A stretch of DNA of 64,000 bases, taken from contig JALGQZ010000004.1 of NCBI GenBank assembly GCA_023105745.1, forward strand, positions 8,815,951 to 8,879,950, read 5' to 3'. Under the pieces are notes generated by a model. That model saw only the letters and a program-made list of their open reading frames with translations. It was not told the origin of the DNA and did no database searches. The translations under genes were made by a program, and so were the position numbers. Of the stretch, positions 44,671 to 55,858 are shown piece by piece (position 1 is the first letter of the stretch; each line of letters starts with the position of its first letter). The DNA comes from Austropuccinia psidii. Lineage: Eukaryota; Basidiomycota; Pucciniomycetes; Pucciniales; Sphaerophragmiaceae.

Positions 44671-46110
44671 TGTCAGGTTGAGTCTATATTGAAGTGGTAA
44701 TAAAAGTATTTACAGCTAGAATTATGACTGTGACACGTAGAAAAATTGATTTAAAATAAGGGTTTTGGAAGTTTAAGATGATTTATAAGATATTTAAGGG
44801 GTTCTACTATTGGATTATAGTGGTGGTGAGCGCTACTGAGAACCCAGGGTGCAATCTTACCAGTTGGGTTACTATAATAAGAGTTACAATAATTAAAATA
44901 TATAATTATACCTATTTATTACCCAAGAGTAAAACTGTTTTGGACAGTTTACTACGTAGGGTATTCAAGAGCAGGATGAGGAAAAAATTCTGGCTGTGAA
45001 AAGCCTCCTTTTTATCGTGAAATGGGGTGGAAAGGGTGCTAGGCCTTTCCACATAGAGGAAGTGAAGATTTTTTCACTTTCTAGTACTGGCTTGTGGTTT
45101 GCAAACAGCCTGTATAACTTGTATTGGGCTCAGATGTGGTTTTGAAACCACATCTGGGAGGTTTTTACCAATACAGGGTGAAAAATTTCACCTGGGGACC
45201 TCACAGCCTGATTCTGACGTGTATGACGCATAGAATGCTGTACAGAAACTGTATGGGACCCCAGTATTGACTGACATATGAGGTATTGAAGTGAAAACAT
45301 GCTTCTTTGTCTATTTGACACCTCATATTCATGATTATGGGATATTATCCCATGGTGAGGCTGTATATGACAGCAGGGGGGATTTTGACCTTAAACCAGC
45401 CATAACTCTGTCAGTTTTTGAGATATCATGCTCAAAGTTGGCTCATTGGATAGCCCTGTATGAGCTCTACACAATGGTTCCCAATTTGGTATGGTTATCA
45501 TTAAATATGGCAAAGTTATCCCATGTGCAAGGTTTTTGTACATAGGCATGGTTTGGGAAAAAAGCTGTATTGAGCTTGTTTGCCTCATAACTTCTGTTAT
45601 AGCTGAGATATGAAGAAGTGGGTGGCACCATCTGATAGCCCTGATTGTGCTCTTTCCAAAGATACCCCACTTCAGGTATCCCACACTAAAACTGTGGAAG
45701 TTAGATGAGAGGTGAATGTTTTGTTCACCCTTATTTGGCCTGAATTTGACCATAACTCCAGTAATATTGGTGCTAGCTCAGTTTGGCTGGTACCATTGGA
45801 TATCCCTGGCTTAGAGCTTCATTTTGAATACCCATTTGATGGGGTTAAGCCTCTCCTTCTAGATTTTAGATGAGAGGTGAAAATTAAGGTTTATGCTCAG
45901 CAATAACTTTGAGCAGGAATAACTTTGTTATTTCTCGTCCTATGGTGATGGGACTTATATTTTCAGAAAGAGGTGAGTTTCCTCTATCTTTTGATACCTT
46001 TTGAGCTCATTTGGCTCAGCTCCATGTTTTGGTGGTATCTTGGCTATACCATTGGTTTATGGTATTTTGGCTGTCATGCTTGTGCTCTGGTTTTGAGTCA
46101 CAGGCTGACA
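44671..46110. repeat. Solo LTR of a third family inside gag of element D
   Basis: 1440 bp, TGTCAGGTTGAG...CAGGCTGACA, flanked by a perfect AATTG duplication (44666-44670, 46111-46115). The ends are a 6-bp inverted repeat TGTCAG/CTGACA. Taking it out rejoins SRI and GYWGEGALIHHFR in frame. It carries repeated ataactc/atggt..ccattggatagccctg paragraphs at about 45400-45840 but no coding sequence. Confidence 0.88.
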
Positions 46111-46115
46111 AATTG

Positions 46116-46570
46116 GATATTGGGGTGAAGGGGCCCTTATTCATCATTTCAGGATGGGATTTCCATCCAGGCTTTTGGATCAATTGGCCTCCCATCCTTC
46201 AAGAATTGACTCTTTTCAAGACTTAATGGACATTACCTTGGAGCTTGATATCAGGTACCATGAGAGGAAAAATTAAAAGAGTCATAATCAAGAGAAGAAG
46301 CCAGAAGCCTCAAAGTCAAATTCTTCTCATCCTCTAAATTCTTCAAGCTCAAGTCAAAAGAAGAAAAAGAATTTTCAGAAGAGGGAAAAGCCCCATTCTT
46401 CTTTATGGAATAAAGATTTCAATTTGATGAATTCTGAAAAAGAAAGAATAATCAACAAGTGTTTATGTACCTATTGTGGTGGGAAGCATAGTCTTGAGTC
46501 CTGTTTCAAAAGGCCTCAAAACAAGCTTACCCAACTGTCAGGCAGATTTCCCAGCCAGGGAAAAGCCTGA
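46116..46570 (+). pseudogene. Gag, second part with zinc knuckle (element D)
   Basis: It continues the gag frame: ALIHHFRMGFPSRLLDQLASH, a Ser/Lys-rich linker (SSSSQKKKKNFQKREK) and a knuckle CTYCGGKHSLESC (C-x2-C-x3-H-x4-C) near 46468-46506. It ends QGKA with TGA at 46568-46570. A TAA interrupts it near 46274. Confidence 0.85.
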
Positions 46571-46644
46571 GTGAAGATCGTGTTGTGTTCAATGTTCTTC
46601 ACTGTTTTCCATCCAGAGCACAATTGTGAATTCTGAATACTGGT

Positions 46645-47457
46645 GTGAAAAATTCTCTTAAATTCTTTGTTTTTTCTTCTCTCTCTGATATGTTTTACAG
46701 TATTCTCATTGATTCTGGTGCTACCAACTTATTTATTGCAAAGCAGTTTGCTCACAAGTATTCTTTGACCATGTCAGAACTCTCAGAAAAGATTCCTCTT
46801 ATCATTATTGACTCCTCTGAGTCTCCTTCTTTATTTGTGACTCACCATACTAAATATATGGTTGAGCTCCCTTCTTTCCCAAGCTTTGAATGGGAATTTT
46901 TAGTAATTGATACTCTCAAGGTAGAAGACCTCATATTGGGCTTTGACTTTCTCAATCATTTTAATCCATCTATTGATTGGAGGCAAGGGCTGATCACCTT
47001 TAATGCTGATCATAAGGACTATTATGATCCTTCAAAATTGTTCAGTAATTACTTTTCTTTGGCCAAATCATGTGCAGCTCTGGTTGGTTATTCTAGAACA
47101 TCATCATTTCCATATTCTGTGCATATTCCTTCCCTTAATTCCCATCAGTCATTACTATCATCTAGAGATGAAGTCTTCAAAGAGATTCAAGATGTTGGAG
47201 AAGATAATTCTGTATCTTCACTTCACCTCTTCTTTGGGAATATGGACCTTCCTCCTTCATCTTATCATGACTCCCTGGAGGAATTGTGGGATGAAGAGGA
47301 AGAGCCAGAAGAAATAGAAACTGTGATGAAGTTAGTTCCTTTTGCTTATAACAAATACTTGGATGTATTCTCCAAGGTAAAAGCAGAGAAACTTCCTCCT
47401 CACCATTCCTGTGATCATCATATTGAGCTGGAGGGGTCTCTACCTCCAGTTGTGTGA
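46645..47457 (+). pseudogene. Aspartic protease and N-terminal pol (element D)
   Basis: 270 codons with ILIDSGATNLFIAKQFA holding an intact DSG triad (Asp near residue 23), then FLVIDTLKVEDLILGFDFLNHFNPSIDW, typical of Gypsy proteases (pfam-type retropepsin). It leads into the pre-RT linker (YNKYLDVFSKVKAEKLPPHHSCDHHIEL). It ends in TGA at 47455, and the RT goes on in another frame, so there is a one-base indel near 47450. Confidence 0.85.
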
Positions 47458-48805
47458 TCTACTCTTTATCAAACCAAGAGTCAGATACACTCAGGGCCTA
47501 CATTTCAGAGAATGTAGAGAAAGGTTTCATCCATCCAAGCTCCTCTTCAACAGGAGCACCTGTCCTCTTTGTCAAAAAGAAAGATGGTGTCCTCCATTTG
47601 TGTGTTGATTACCGCAAACTCAATCATGTTACTAGGAAGAACAAGTATCCTGTTCCTCCTATGAATCAACTTCTTACTGTATTTAATGGTTCTTCTATCT
47701 TCTCCAAGATTTATTTGTGTGGTGCATATAAACTGCTCAGAATCAAGGAAGGTGATGAACATTTGACATGTTTTGGAACTAAATATGGCAGCTATGAGTA
47801 TTTGGTTATGCCATTTGGGCTCACCAATGCTCCTTCCTCCTTTCAAAACCTTTTTAATGATATTCTTTATGATCTTCTTGATATTAATGTTGTGGTTTAT
47901 TTGGATGACATTATGGTCTTTTCCAAATCTGAAGAAGAACATGTCACTCATGTGTCCACTGTTCTTTCCAGACTCAGAGCCAATAACCTCTTTGCTAAGG
48001 CCTCCAAGGGCCTATTTCATGTCTCTAGTGTAGAGTACTTAGGTTATGTTGTTTCTTCTGAAGGCCTCAAGATGGACCAAGCAAAATTCCAGCAAATTCT
48101 CAATTGGCCACCTCCAAGAAAACTCAAGTCACTTCAATCATTCCTTGGTTTTGCCAACTTTCACTGCCATTTCATCAAGAATTATTCAAAGAGAATTAGT
48201 TCACTCACAAATTTCCTCAAGAAAGATTCCCATTTTCCCTTCAATGAGGAAGCTCTTAGACAGTTTCATCAACTCAAAGAGTCAATCACCATTTCTCTAA
48301 TCCTTTCTCACTTTAATCCTTCTCTACCCACCATTGTAGAGACCGATGCATAAGATTATGCCTTGGGTGCTGTACTGAGTCAGATTTCTGACTCAGGAAA
48401 ACATCCTATTTCATTTGATAGCTGCAAGCTTCTCCCAGCTGAGCTCAATCATGAGATTCATGAAAAGGAACTCCTTGGCATAGTCTGGGCTCTCAAGCAC
48501 TGGAGAGCTTTTCTCCTTTCTCTTTCTTCCTCCTTTGAAGTTCTCAATGATCATTCTTCACTTCAATACTTCATGTCATCAAAGATTCTCACTTGCCATC
48601 AAGCCCACTGGGCTGAGTTTCTCTCTGAATTTCATTTTTCAATAACTTATTGCCCTGGCCGCCTGGCCACCCTTCCAGATGCATTGTCATGTCGGGATGA
48701 CATTTACCCAGAGAGGGGGGAAGATTTCATCAGAAAGAATCAAATGAATTTTCAAAAAAAATCAAGCAAGATGAAATTCAAGCCTCAAAATTCTTTGCAG
48801 TCAAG
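47454..48805 (+). pseudogene. Reverse transcriptase and RNase H (element D)
   Basis: 300 codons to 48353 carry APVLFVKKKDG, CVDYRKLN, MPFGLTNAPSSFQ and an intact catalytic YLDD (VVYLDDIMVFSK), then the connection domain (FLGFANFHCHFIKNYS). A TAA at 48352-48354 hits the first RNase H motif right after VETDA. The frame then goes on with YALGAVLSQ, HEKELLGIVWALKHWR and LPDALS. ND replaces the usual TD in VLNDHSSL. Next comes a frameshift near 48790-48830. Confidence 0.9.
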
Positions 48806-49795
48806 GTGGAATCATTTTCAAGTTTGATTGACTCAATTAAGAAAGCATTATGGCAAGATTCTCAATATAGAAGTATTTTTCAAGATTTGGGTAAAGGTAA
48901 ATCTGTTCAAGATTATTCTCTTTATTCCTCTTCCCAACTTCTCCTGTTCAAAGATCAGGTGGTGGTCCCAAATGACCCCACAATTCAACTCAGCATACTT
49001 TGAAAGAGGCATGACTCTCCTTTAGCTGGACACCCTTGCCAAGAGAAGACTCTCAAACCTGTCAAGTGGGATTTTCACTGGCCTGGCATGACTCAATTTA
49101 TCAAGGATTATGTATCATCCTGTCAACAGTGTTCAAGAAACAAAAATATTCACCACAAGAAGTTTGGACTCCTCAAACCTCTTCCAATTCCAAATGGGCC
49201 TTGGATTTGGCTTTCAATGGATTTCATCACTCAATTGCCACTGTCCAATTCTTTTGACTCAATCCTTGTCATAGTGGACAGATTCTCAAAAATGGCAGTT
49301 TTTATTCCAACAATCTCTTCAATAACTTCACTGGATTTGGCTCATTTGTTCATCAAGAATATGTTCTCAAATCATGGCCTTCCTTCAAGCATTGTTAGTG
49401 ATAGAGGTTCTCTTTTTGTTTCTTCTTTTTGGACCAATCTTTTTCAGCAGCTCAAGTTTTCAAGAGATCTGTAAACTGCTTATCATCCAGAAACTGATGG
49501 ACAGAAAGAGGGGGTAAATCAGATACTAGAACAATACCTTTTGATGTATGTCAGCTATCATCAAGATTATTGGAACACCTGGCTCCCTCTGGCTGAATTT
49601 TCCTACAATAACTCTGACCACTCTTCAGCAAAACAATCACCATTTTTCACTGTTTATGGAAGAGAACCACATTTTGACTCAGTTCACATTACTCAAGATA
49701 CTCCTTCTGGAAATTTATCAACAAGAATCCAATCAGTACAGCAAGATGTCAAGAGAGAACCTGAAGTTTCCATAAGCAGCTTTAGGAGGTAAGCA
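48806..49795 (+). pseudogene. Integrase (element D)
   Basis: It begins in the pre-integrase linker (to 49003), passes a TGA, then AGHPCQEKTLK..HWPGM...YVSSCQQCSRNK, the zinc region. The core has WLSMDFI (first Asp), VSDRGSLF (second Asp) and [11 protein letters not shown] (Glu). A TAA at 49472-49474 lies between the second Asp and the Glu. It ends near 49795 (SSFRR-stop). All three catalytic residues survive but the chain is interrupted. Confidence 0.88.
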
Positions 49796-50284
49796 GATAA
49801 AAGTAGAGCAAGTCCACCTGTTTTCAATCCTGGTAACATGGTATGTCTTTCTTCCAAGAACATCAAATAATCTAGACCCACAAAAAAACTGTCTAAAAGA
49901 TGTTTGGGTCCTTTTCCAATCTTGAAGAAAGTCAGAACTCATGCCTACCACCTCAAGCTCCCATCTCAATGGAAGTCTATCTACCCAGTCTTCCATATCT
50001 CACTCTTAGAACCAGTCAATACATAAACAATCCCAAATAGGCATCAAGAGTCTCCTCCTCCAATTATCATTGAAGAAGAAGAGGAACGGGAAGTCTCTCA
50101 AATACTTGACCCAAAGCTTAAGAGAGGAAGATTATGGTATTTGGTGGAATGGAAAGGTTTCAGTCAAGAATCAGAAAGATCCACTTGGGAACCAGCTGAA
50201 AACCTCAAGAATTGTCCTGAACTGGTCAAGGATTTTCATTCTTCATATCCTGACAAGCCAGGACCCAATTCTTCAACAGCTTGA
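49796..50284 (+). pseudogene. Integrase tail and chromodomain (element D)
   Basis: Frames around 49800-50025 read the typical tail (GNMVCLSSKNIK, RPTKKLSKRCLGPF, HLKLPSQWKSIYPVFHISLLEPV). A Glu-rich linker is followed by a chromodomain at about 50085-50270: EVSQILDPKLKRGRLWYLVEWKGF and SERSTWEPAENL. The aromatic residues in YLVEW and STWEP are the usual methyl-lysine cage positions. Such domains steer chromovirus integration to heterochromatin. Confidence 0.85.
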
Positions 50285-50313
50285 TTTTTTTATGGTGCTT
50301 GGTGGGGTGAGGA

Positions 50314-50690
50314 ATTACCAAAAGTAAGTCCCACTCCTGTTATGCACCTTTAGAGGTATTCTACCATTTCTTGTTGTAAGCATCGCCTTGGCCACTCTAT
50401 GAGCGCTCTACAATTTTTGGACACAGATCTTTGGCCTGGCTTTCAACATCAATTCCAAAAATCATGGCCATTTTCACTTTGGAAAATGTACCATTCCTTT
50501 TATTAATTCCTTCTCAAGTCTTTCCAATTCCAAGTCATTCTTTCAGAAAATTTATTTTCTTTTTATGGCACTGGCAGGAGTGGTAATTACCAAAAGTAAG
50601 TTCCTCTCCTGGTGTGCACTTGCCTGAGGGATCTACAATCTGTCAAAACATCACCTTGGCCACTCTGTGAGCATCTGGCATCATATTTTC
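50314..50690. repeat. Imperfect ~272-bp direct repeat after pol of element D
   Basis: attaccaaaagtaagt occurs at 50314 and 50586, and ccttggccactct(a/g)tgagc follows in both at about the same distance. The region to 51053 is otherwise non-coding AT-rich sequence. Confidence 0.6.
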
Positions 50691-51053
50691 CTTTCCAGGT
50701 CCTTGGCCAATTACTAAATCAACTAACAACCTCTGTGATGAAGATTGGAACCTCCTCAAGATTCATTTCTCTTTTATTTTTTCATTATTTAATTTTCTTT
50801 TTATTTCCATTTCTAATTTTCTTTACTTATGCCAAATCAATTCATGAACCAACATCATTCATTTTAAATTTACATCAATTCTGAAGCTAATGTAAAAAGA
50901 AGATCAAACAAATCCTGCATCACATGCCAACCTTTCAATATAAGTATTCAATTACTTTTCTATTAATCACTCCTCTTGAATCCCTGTCTCAAATCCTTTC
51001 CAGTTGCCACAACAGGCTTCAACTTGTGTTGGTGCTCAGGAGCTCACCATTCC

Positions 51054-51069
51054 AAGGGGGGGGGGGTAC
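51054..51069 (+). other. Polypurine tract of element D
   Basis: AAGGGGGGGGGGG (11 G at 51056-51066) plus TAC precedes the 3' LTR. G-run tracts next to an LTR are expected for Gypsy elements. Confidence 0.8.
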
Positions 51070-52593
51070 TGTCACAACCATGGAAATTACCCTCCTGGAC
51101 TCCATATGGCATATCAGTGCAATATTAATCTTATGGAAATTTGGCCATATCCATAATCACTGGCCAAATTTTCCCTCTCATCTTTTCTGGCCTTTTATGG
51201 TCATTTCACTCCTGGTGCCAACCTGCCCCCTTCACTATCATCAGGCCTTTCCAGGCCATTCTCTGCTTTTGGGAACTTTCAGGTATCTTCCAGTCAACAG
51301 GGAAAATACAGCCCAAATGCCTGTATTTGTCTTTTTAAGCTTTAAATACAGTTTTGCGCATTTTGCGCATTTTTGCGCACTTTGTGCATTTTGTGCATTT
51401 TTGCTGTATTCAGATGTACATGCCATTTTCCCATGTATTATGGGAAATATGTCCAAAAGGCTATATCAGGCCTTTTGGGGCTTAATTTCCAGTTTTGTGC
51501 ATTTTGTGCACTTTTGCGCATTTCTGTGCATTTTGCGCATTTTCATGCACTTTGTGCAAATACAGTTTTAAGGCTATATAAGCTGTATTTTTCCAATACA
51601 CCCAGAAACACCTTGTCATCTTTGAAGTCAACCAAAACCCAATCTTCACTCACAAAGACCTTTGGCCACTTTCACCCTTCAGAAACTCAAATTGTCATAA
51701 ATGGTGTTATACACCATTCTGCACCTTTTTTCACCAGAAATTCAATGGTGTCAATATCAGAGGGTTAATTCAACATTCCATAAGTCACCAAAGTGTCATG
51801 TCATCCAGAGGACCCATCAAGGCTCAAGTGCAGGTGTAATTTCTCAAGACCAATGACGCCATCAGGAATTCATTGGTTATTCTCACTTCAAGTATTCCCT
51901 CCAAGGGAATACTGTCAATTCATTCCCAAGGTGTATTCAAGAGGCAGTTCCAAACATGTTGTCAAGTGTCAATGCTCCATCAATCCAACTTGGCAACCCC
52001 ATTCATTTTAATACAGTCTGGATTCATCAAGACCTGTATTTAAATGATACATCATGGTAAAATCATTCAACACAGTTCTTTTCCCAATATGGAATGGTAT
52101 ACACTTCATAAAGCTTTCAATACAGACCAGCTGTCAGCCTGAAGGAGTCAAGCTCTCAAATTTTCACATATACCAGCCTCCTTTGACCCTGGGGGGTTTT
52201 CCCCCAGTTAATCAATATATTTTGATTTTATTTTATCTTCATTTATCTTATGATTTTTTCTAAGTGAATACTGATATTATCAAGTCAGTCATTTAGCACC
52301 TTTTCTCTTTTCTTTCTTCACCTGTCAATGGATATTTGGTGGTCATATCCTTACTAATTCCATTGTTCATTTTGGCAGGTTGAAACAGTGATTAAGGACC
52401 TACTTCGTTGTCTCTTTGGCCATTTGGCTTCCCATTTCTCTTATTAAATCTCATCTTTGTACTTTCATTCTTCTTAGAGAAATTCAATTCTTATTTTTTT
52501 ATTTTTCTTTATTCTTTGGAGTCTTCCAAGTGAGTTCCCTGTTTTCTGAGTGCCAGGCCACTTCTTTTTTTCTGTCCAAGAGTCCCTGTGACA
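51070..52593 (+). repeat. 3' LTR of element D
   Basis: 1524 bp, TGTCACAACC...CCTGTGACA, with 7-bp inverted ends. It has a TATA sequence CTATATAAG at 51574-51582. Two clusters of TTTTGCGCA/TTTTGTGCA words (about 51350-51410 and 51490-51560) precede the TATA box. It pairs with 31329-31744 plus 41840-42917. Confidence 0.93.
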
Positions 52594-52598
52594 TTTTT

Positions 52599-55579
52599 AT
52601 ATTTCCATATGTTAATACAAATTGGAAGAATTACTTGACCCAGTACCTCCAGCATGAAGGGAATTCCATTTTTTATATCATAACCAGCTTTATGGACATA
52701 TGGATATCAAATTTTGGATAATTAGTCAAATTGACAAATATTTCAATATTTCAGTATCAGATATCTTACCAAATCTTAAAATTTAAATAGGCCTCACAAT
52801 CATTGAGCATCATTGAAACAAAGGGATGAGACTCCATTTGATAAATCCAATGCAACCAGAAAAACTTTCAGCCTGCAAAGATTGAGAAATTTATTGCTGT
52901 TCTTTAATCTTTGGCTAAGAAATTGAAATTCCTTTGAATTTATTGATATTCCAATTACCCTCTGAGCTTAAAAGAAAATGGCACTATGGATGACTCCAAA
53001 AAAATACAATTTTTCTCAAAGCAGTCAATCTTCAATTTATCCCAAAATTTACAATTTCACAACCGATTCAAGGGAAGGATCCTGATTTTTACTTTTTAAG
53101 TAACTTTTAGTTGTTTCATCATCTTTAATCTGCAGAAGAAAGCTTTCAAATGAATTATATTCTCCAAAAGAAAGCTTTTGGAGCATTTCAGACAATAATA
53201 TTCTTAATTCATTGAAGGTATACATGTAGAGAAAATAATTTTTTTTCTCATTAGTGATGTAGGTTTGTTTTTTAGCATATAAAATAGGGCTATAAATTTT
53301 GAATATGTTAATCTATGTCAGATTTTATTGCATCTGAAAAGTGAAATTATTTCAACTTCTCAAGTAAAAGCAATCTTCCCAAGACCATTGGCATTATAGC
53401 TGTTCAAGTGTGTTAATATTTCTAGTATATTCAAAATTTATGCAATCTAAAAGAATTTTCATGAATTTATAGAACATACTGTGGTGTTCTTTAAAAATTA
53501 TACTGTTTGTGAGACCAAAAGTGGTATTTTAGTATCTTAAAATGGAGGAGTTGTACTTGAAATATCTGTTTCTTCCTAACTCAAAAGGCCATACCTCTTT
53601 GCATGTGAAGTTTACCAAATCCCAAATATCTAATCTAAAATTTGGGAAATAAATTCAGCCTTTTGAGTGTGGGATTTTGTAACTTTTATGCCCCTTAAGG
53701 TTTAGATACAACAGGTTTTTTTAATATTATTGAAACTTTCTTTCAAATATTTATTAATAGGAATTTCTCTGTTATTGTATTTATTCTTATATTACCATGG
53801 AATAGCAAAGCTTTATTCAATTTACAACCTTAATTCTAAATGAATTAAATAATATAAAAAATTTTATTAAGAAACATAATTTTTCAAATCTTAATTTTAA
53901 ATTAGATGGGGTTCTATTATTGTAATATGTGTCTATAAAGCTTGTGATAATATTACTATTAATCAATAGTACTATGACTTTTCTTATAAGATATAATAAA
54001 TTTATTAGAAACACAATTTAAATAATCAATTACTTGATTATGTCTTTAACGTTTTATACACTACTAGTGATTATAAAAGTAAGCAGCAATGTCTACAAGA
54101 ATCAATTACAATAAGTATTTAATAATAAAACTTCTTTATTTAAATAAGAAAGTTATTTTAATACAGCATTATCTTTTTCAAGAATAAATTTGAAGACAAT
54201 TTTTGATGAAAACTATTACTAGAGAAAATTTTTTTAAATCAAATCAAATCACTCACTAATACTCCAATAATACCTTGAAAGGAATGGGTAAAGAGATTTG
54301 ACATATTAATTGTGGATTTGAAGGATCAAAATTGCTTGATAACAATAATACAAAAATATGATAGCTAAATACTATTGGATATAGTATATTTATATGATTT
54401 CACGCCTTTTGTATTGATTGAGAAAAATTTAAAATACTTAAGAGAAGAATTAAGTAATACTTAATTGTTGGTATTAAAGATATGATTGAATAATAAGATG
54501 ATTTGGAAAAAACACCAAGAGGAGGCATATTTTATGTCAACAAAAGCTCACAGAGGAATACCATGGAGAGAACTGAAAATCAAGTGAGTGAGAAACCAAT
54601 TATCTTCTTTGCATTATTGATTGAATCATCTGTTGTCATGTAATATTATCTTAATTGCTTAATTAAGCCTTTTAAATTACTAACAACCCATTTATGGTTA
54701 AGAATAAAAGGAGTAAAAACTTTAAAAATTATTTTGTTTCAAAATGAAAATTGATTTCTAAAAGTTATCAATGTTATTGGAAATGAAATCACAGGTTGTA
54801 TTTTCTGTAAATTTTGGAAGATCCAGTGTTTCATGCGGAATCATCAAAAATGGACTGTAGGTAAAAATTTGAGTTTTGATTCTTAAATCTTAATTATTTT
54901 TGGTTTCTTTATGAATAATATCATTCTCCATTTTTCCTGAGAGTTCAAGAAGTATTAATTAAGAATTGCATTTTCAATGAATTTTTGAAGTTTTTATCTT
55001 ATTTCTATGTAGAGTTGCAAATAGCACAGTATAGCTGGTTTCCATGAGGTAAATGAATGGATACTAGTACAAGAAGTGTTTTAGTTATTATTTTAAGGTT
55101 ACTAAATGGAGAATCATTAAGAATTGAAATTGTTACAGGAGTCATAGTTGCTCTTTACCTCCTTGTCACATCAAAATAGCAGCTTATTTGCAATTTTCTT
55201 ATTATTTAACAGGACTTCAACTTGGTAACAAAGTTGAAAAAATGTTTTAGCATACTAATTGGGCAATTATCAGCCATGGATCAAATATTTAGAGCTATCC
55301 ACTCCTCAGAGGCTTCAGAAGATGGGTACCCTGGCTCTCTTTGGTGTCTTTTGTCCCCCTTAGCTATTTTCACAACAAAAATAGTAATTCAGGCTTAAAG
55401 ACTGATATCCTTAATGGGTTTACCAAATATTCATGTAAGAAGACTATGTTTTTAAGTTCCATAAAAATGTACAACACTATTCTTAGTGTATATGTAACAT
55501 TGGATTTCACACATTCCCATTATTTTGGTGTGAAATTGAGAAAAACAAAACTTTTCACAATCATTTTATGTGGTATTGA
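52599..55579. other. Featureless AT-rich stretch
   Basis: About 3 kb with only short, unsupported open frames. No repeat terminus, RNA gene or protein motif recognised. Confidence 0.4.
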
Positions 55580-55858
55580 TGATGTGGTATTGAAGTATTT
55601 TCAATATTAACACCTCATAAAGTTAATTTAAGCTTATTCACTCTATGGAGTTACCCAAGGTGAGGTTTTGTGTAGAATCCAAATATGGCCTGAAATCCAT
55701 GGATTTAATTACTCATCAAACACTCATTCATCTTTTCTCAAATAAAAAATGATGAATTTTGAATATATGCATGAGGTTTGGGTTATGCATTGTTCAGAAT
55801 TTGTTTGAATATTATTTGTGGCCTGTTTGGTTATATAAAATATACCTCAAGGCTCACA
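55580..55858 (-). repeat. Decayed Gypsy LTR end
   Basis: tgaagtattttcaat, ttaatttaagcttattca...gagtta and the terminus gtggcctgtttggttatat...acctcaaggctcaca (ending 55858) are diverged copies of the LTR end at 33150-33576. It is minus-oriented and its left limit is unclear. Confidence 0.65.

Larger units (their letters stand above)
31329..52593 (+). mobile_element. Element D: chromodomain-type Ty3/Gypsy retrotransposon, host of nested elements
   Basis: The LTRs begin TGTCACAACC and end CCTGTGACA. The duplication TTTTT lies at 31324-31328 and 52594-52598 (homopolymer, so weak). The 5' LTR is split by element C, and gag is split by a solo LTR. Without these it would be about 9.7 kb. Order: 5' LTR, repeat-bearing leader, gag, CCHC, protease, RT, RNase H, integrase, chromodomain, polypurine tract, 3' LTR. 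Stops at 44526, 48352 and 49472 and frame changes around 43795, 47457 and 48800 make it non-functional. Its LTRs differ from each other more than those of C, in line with C having landed in it. Confidence 0.9.
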
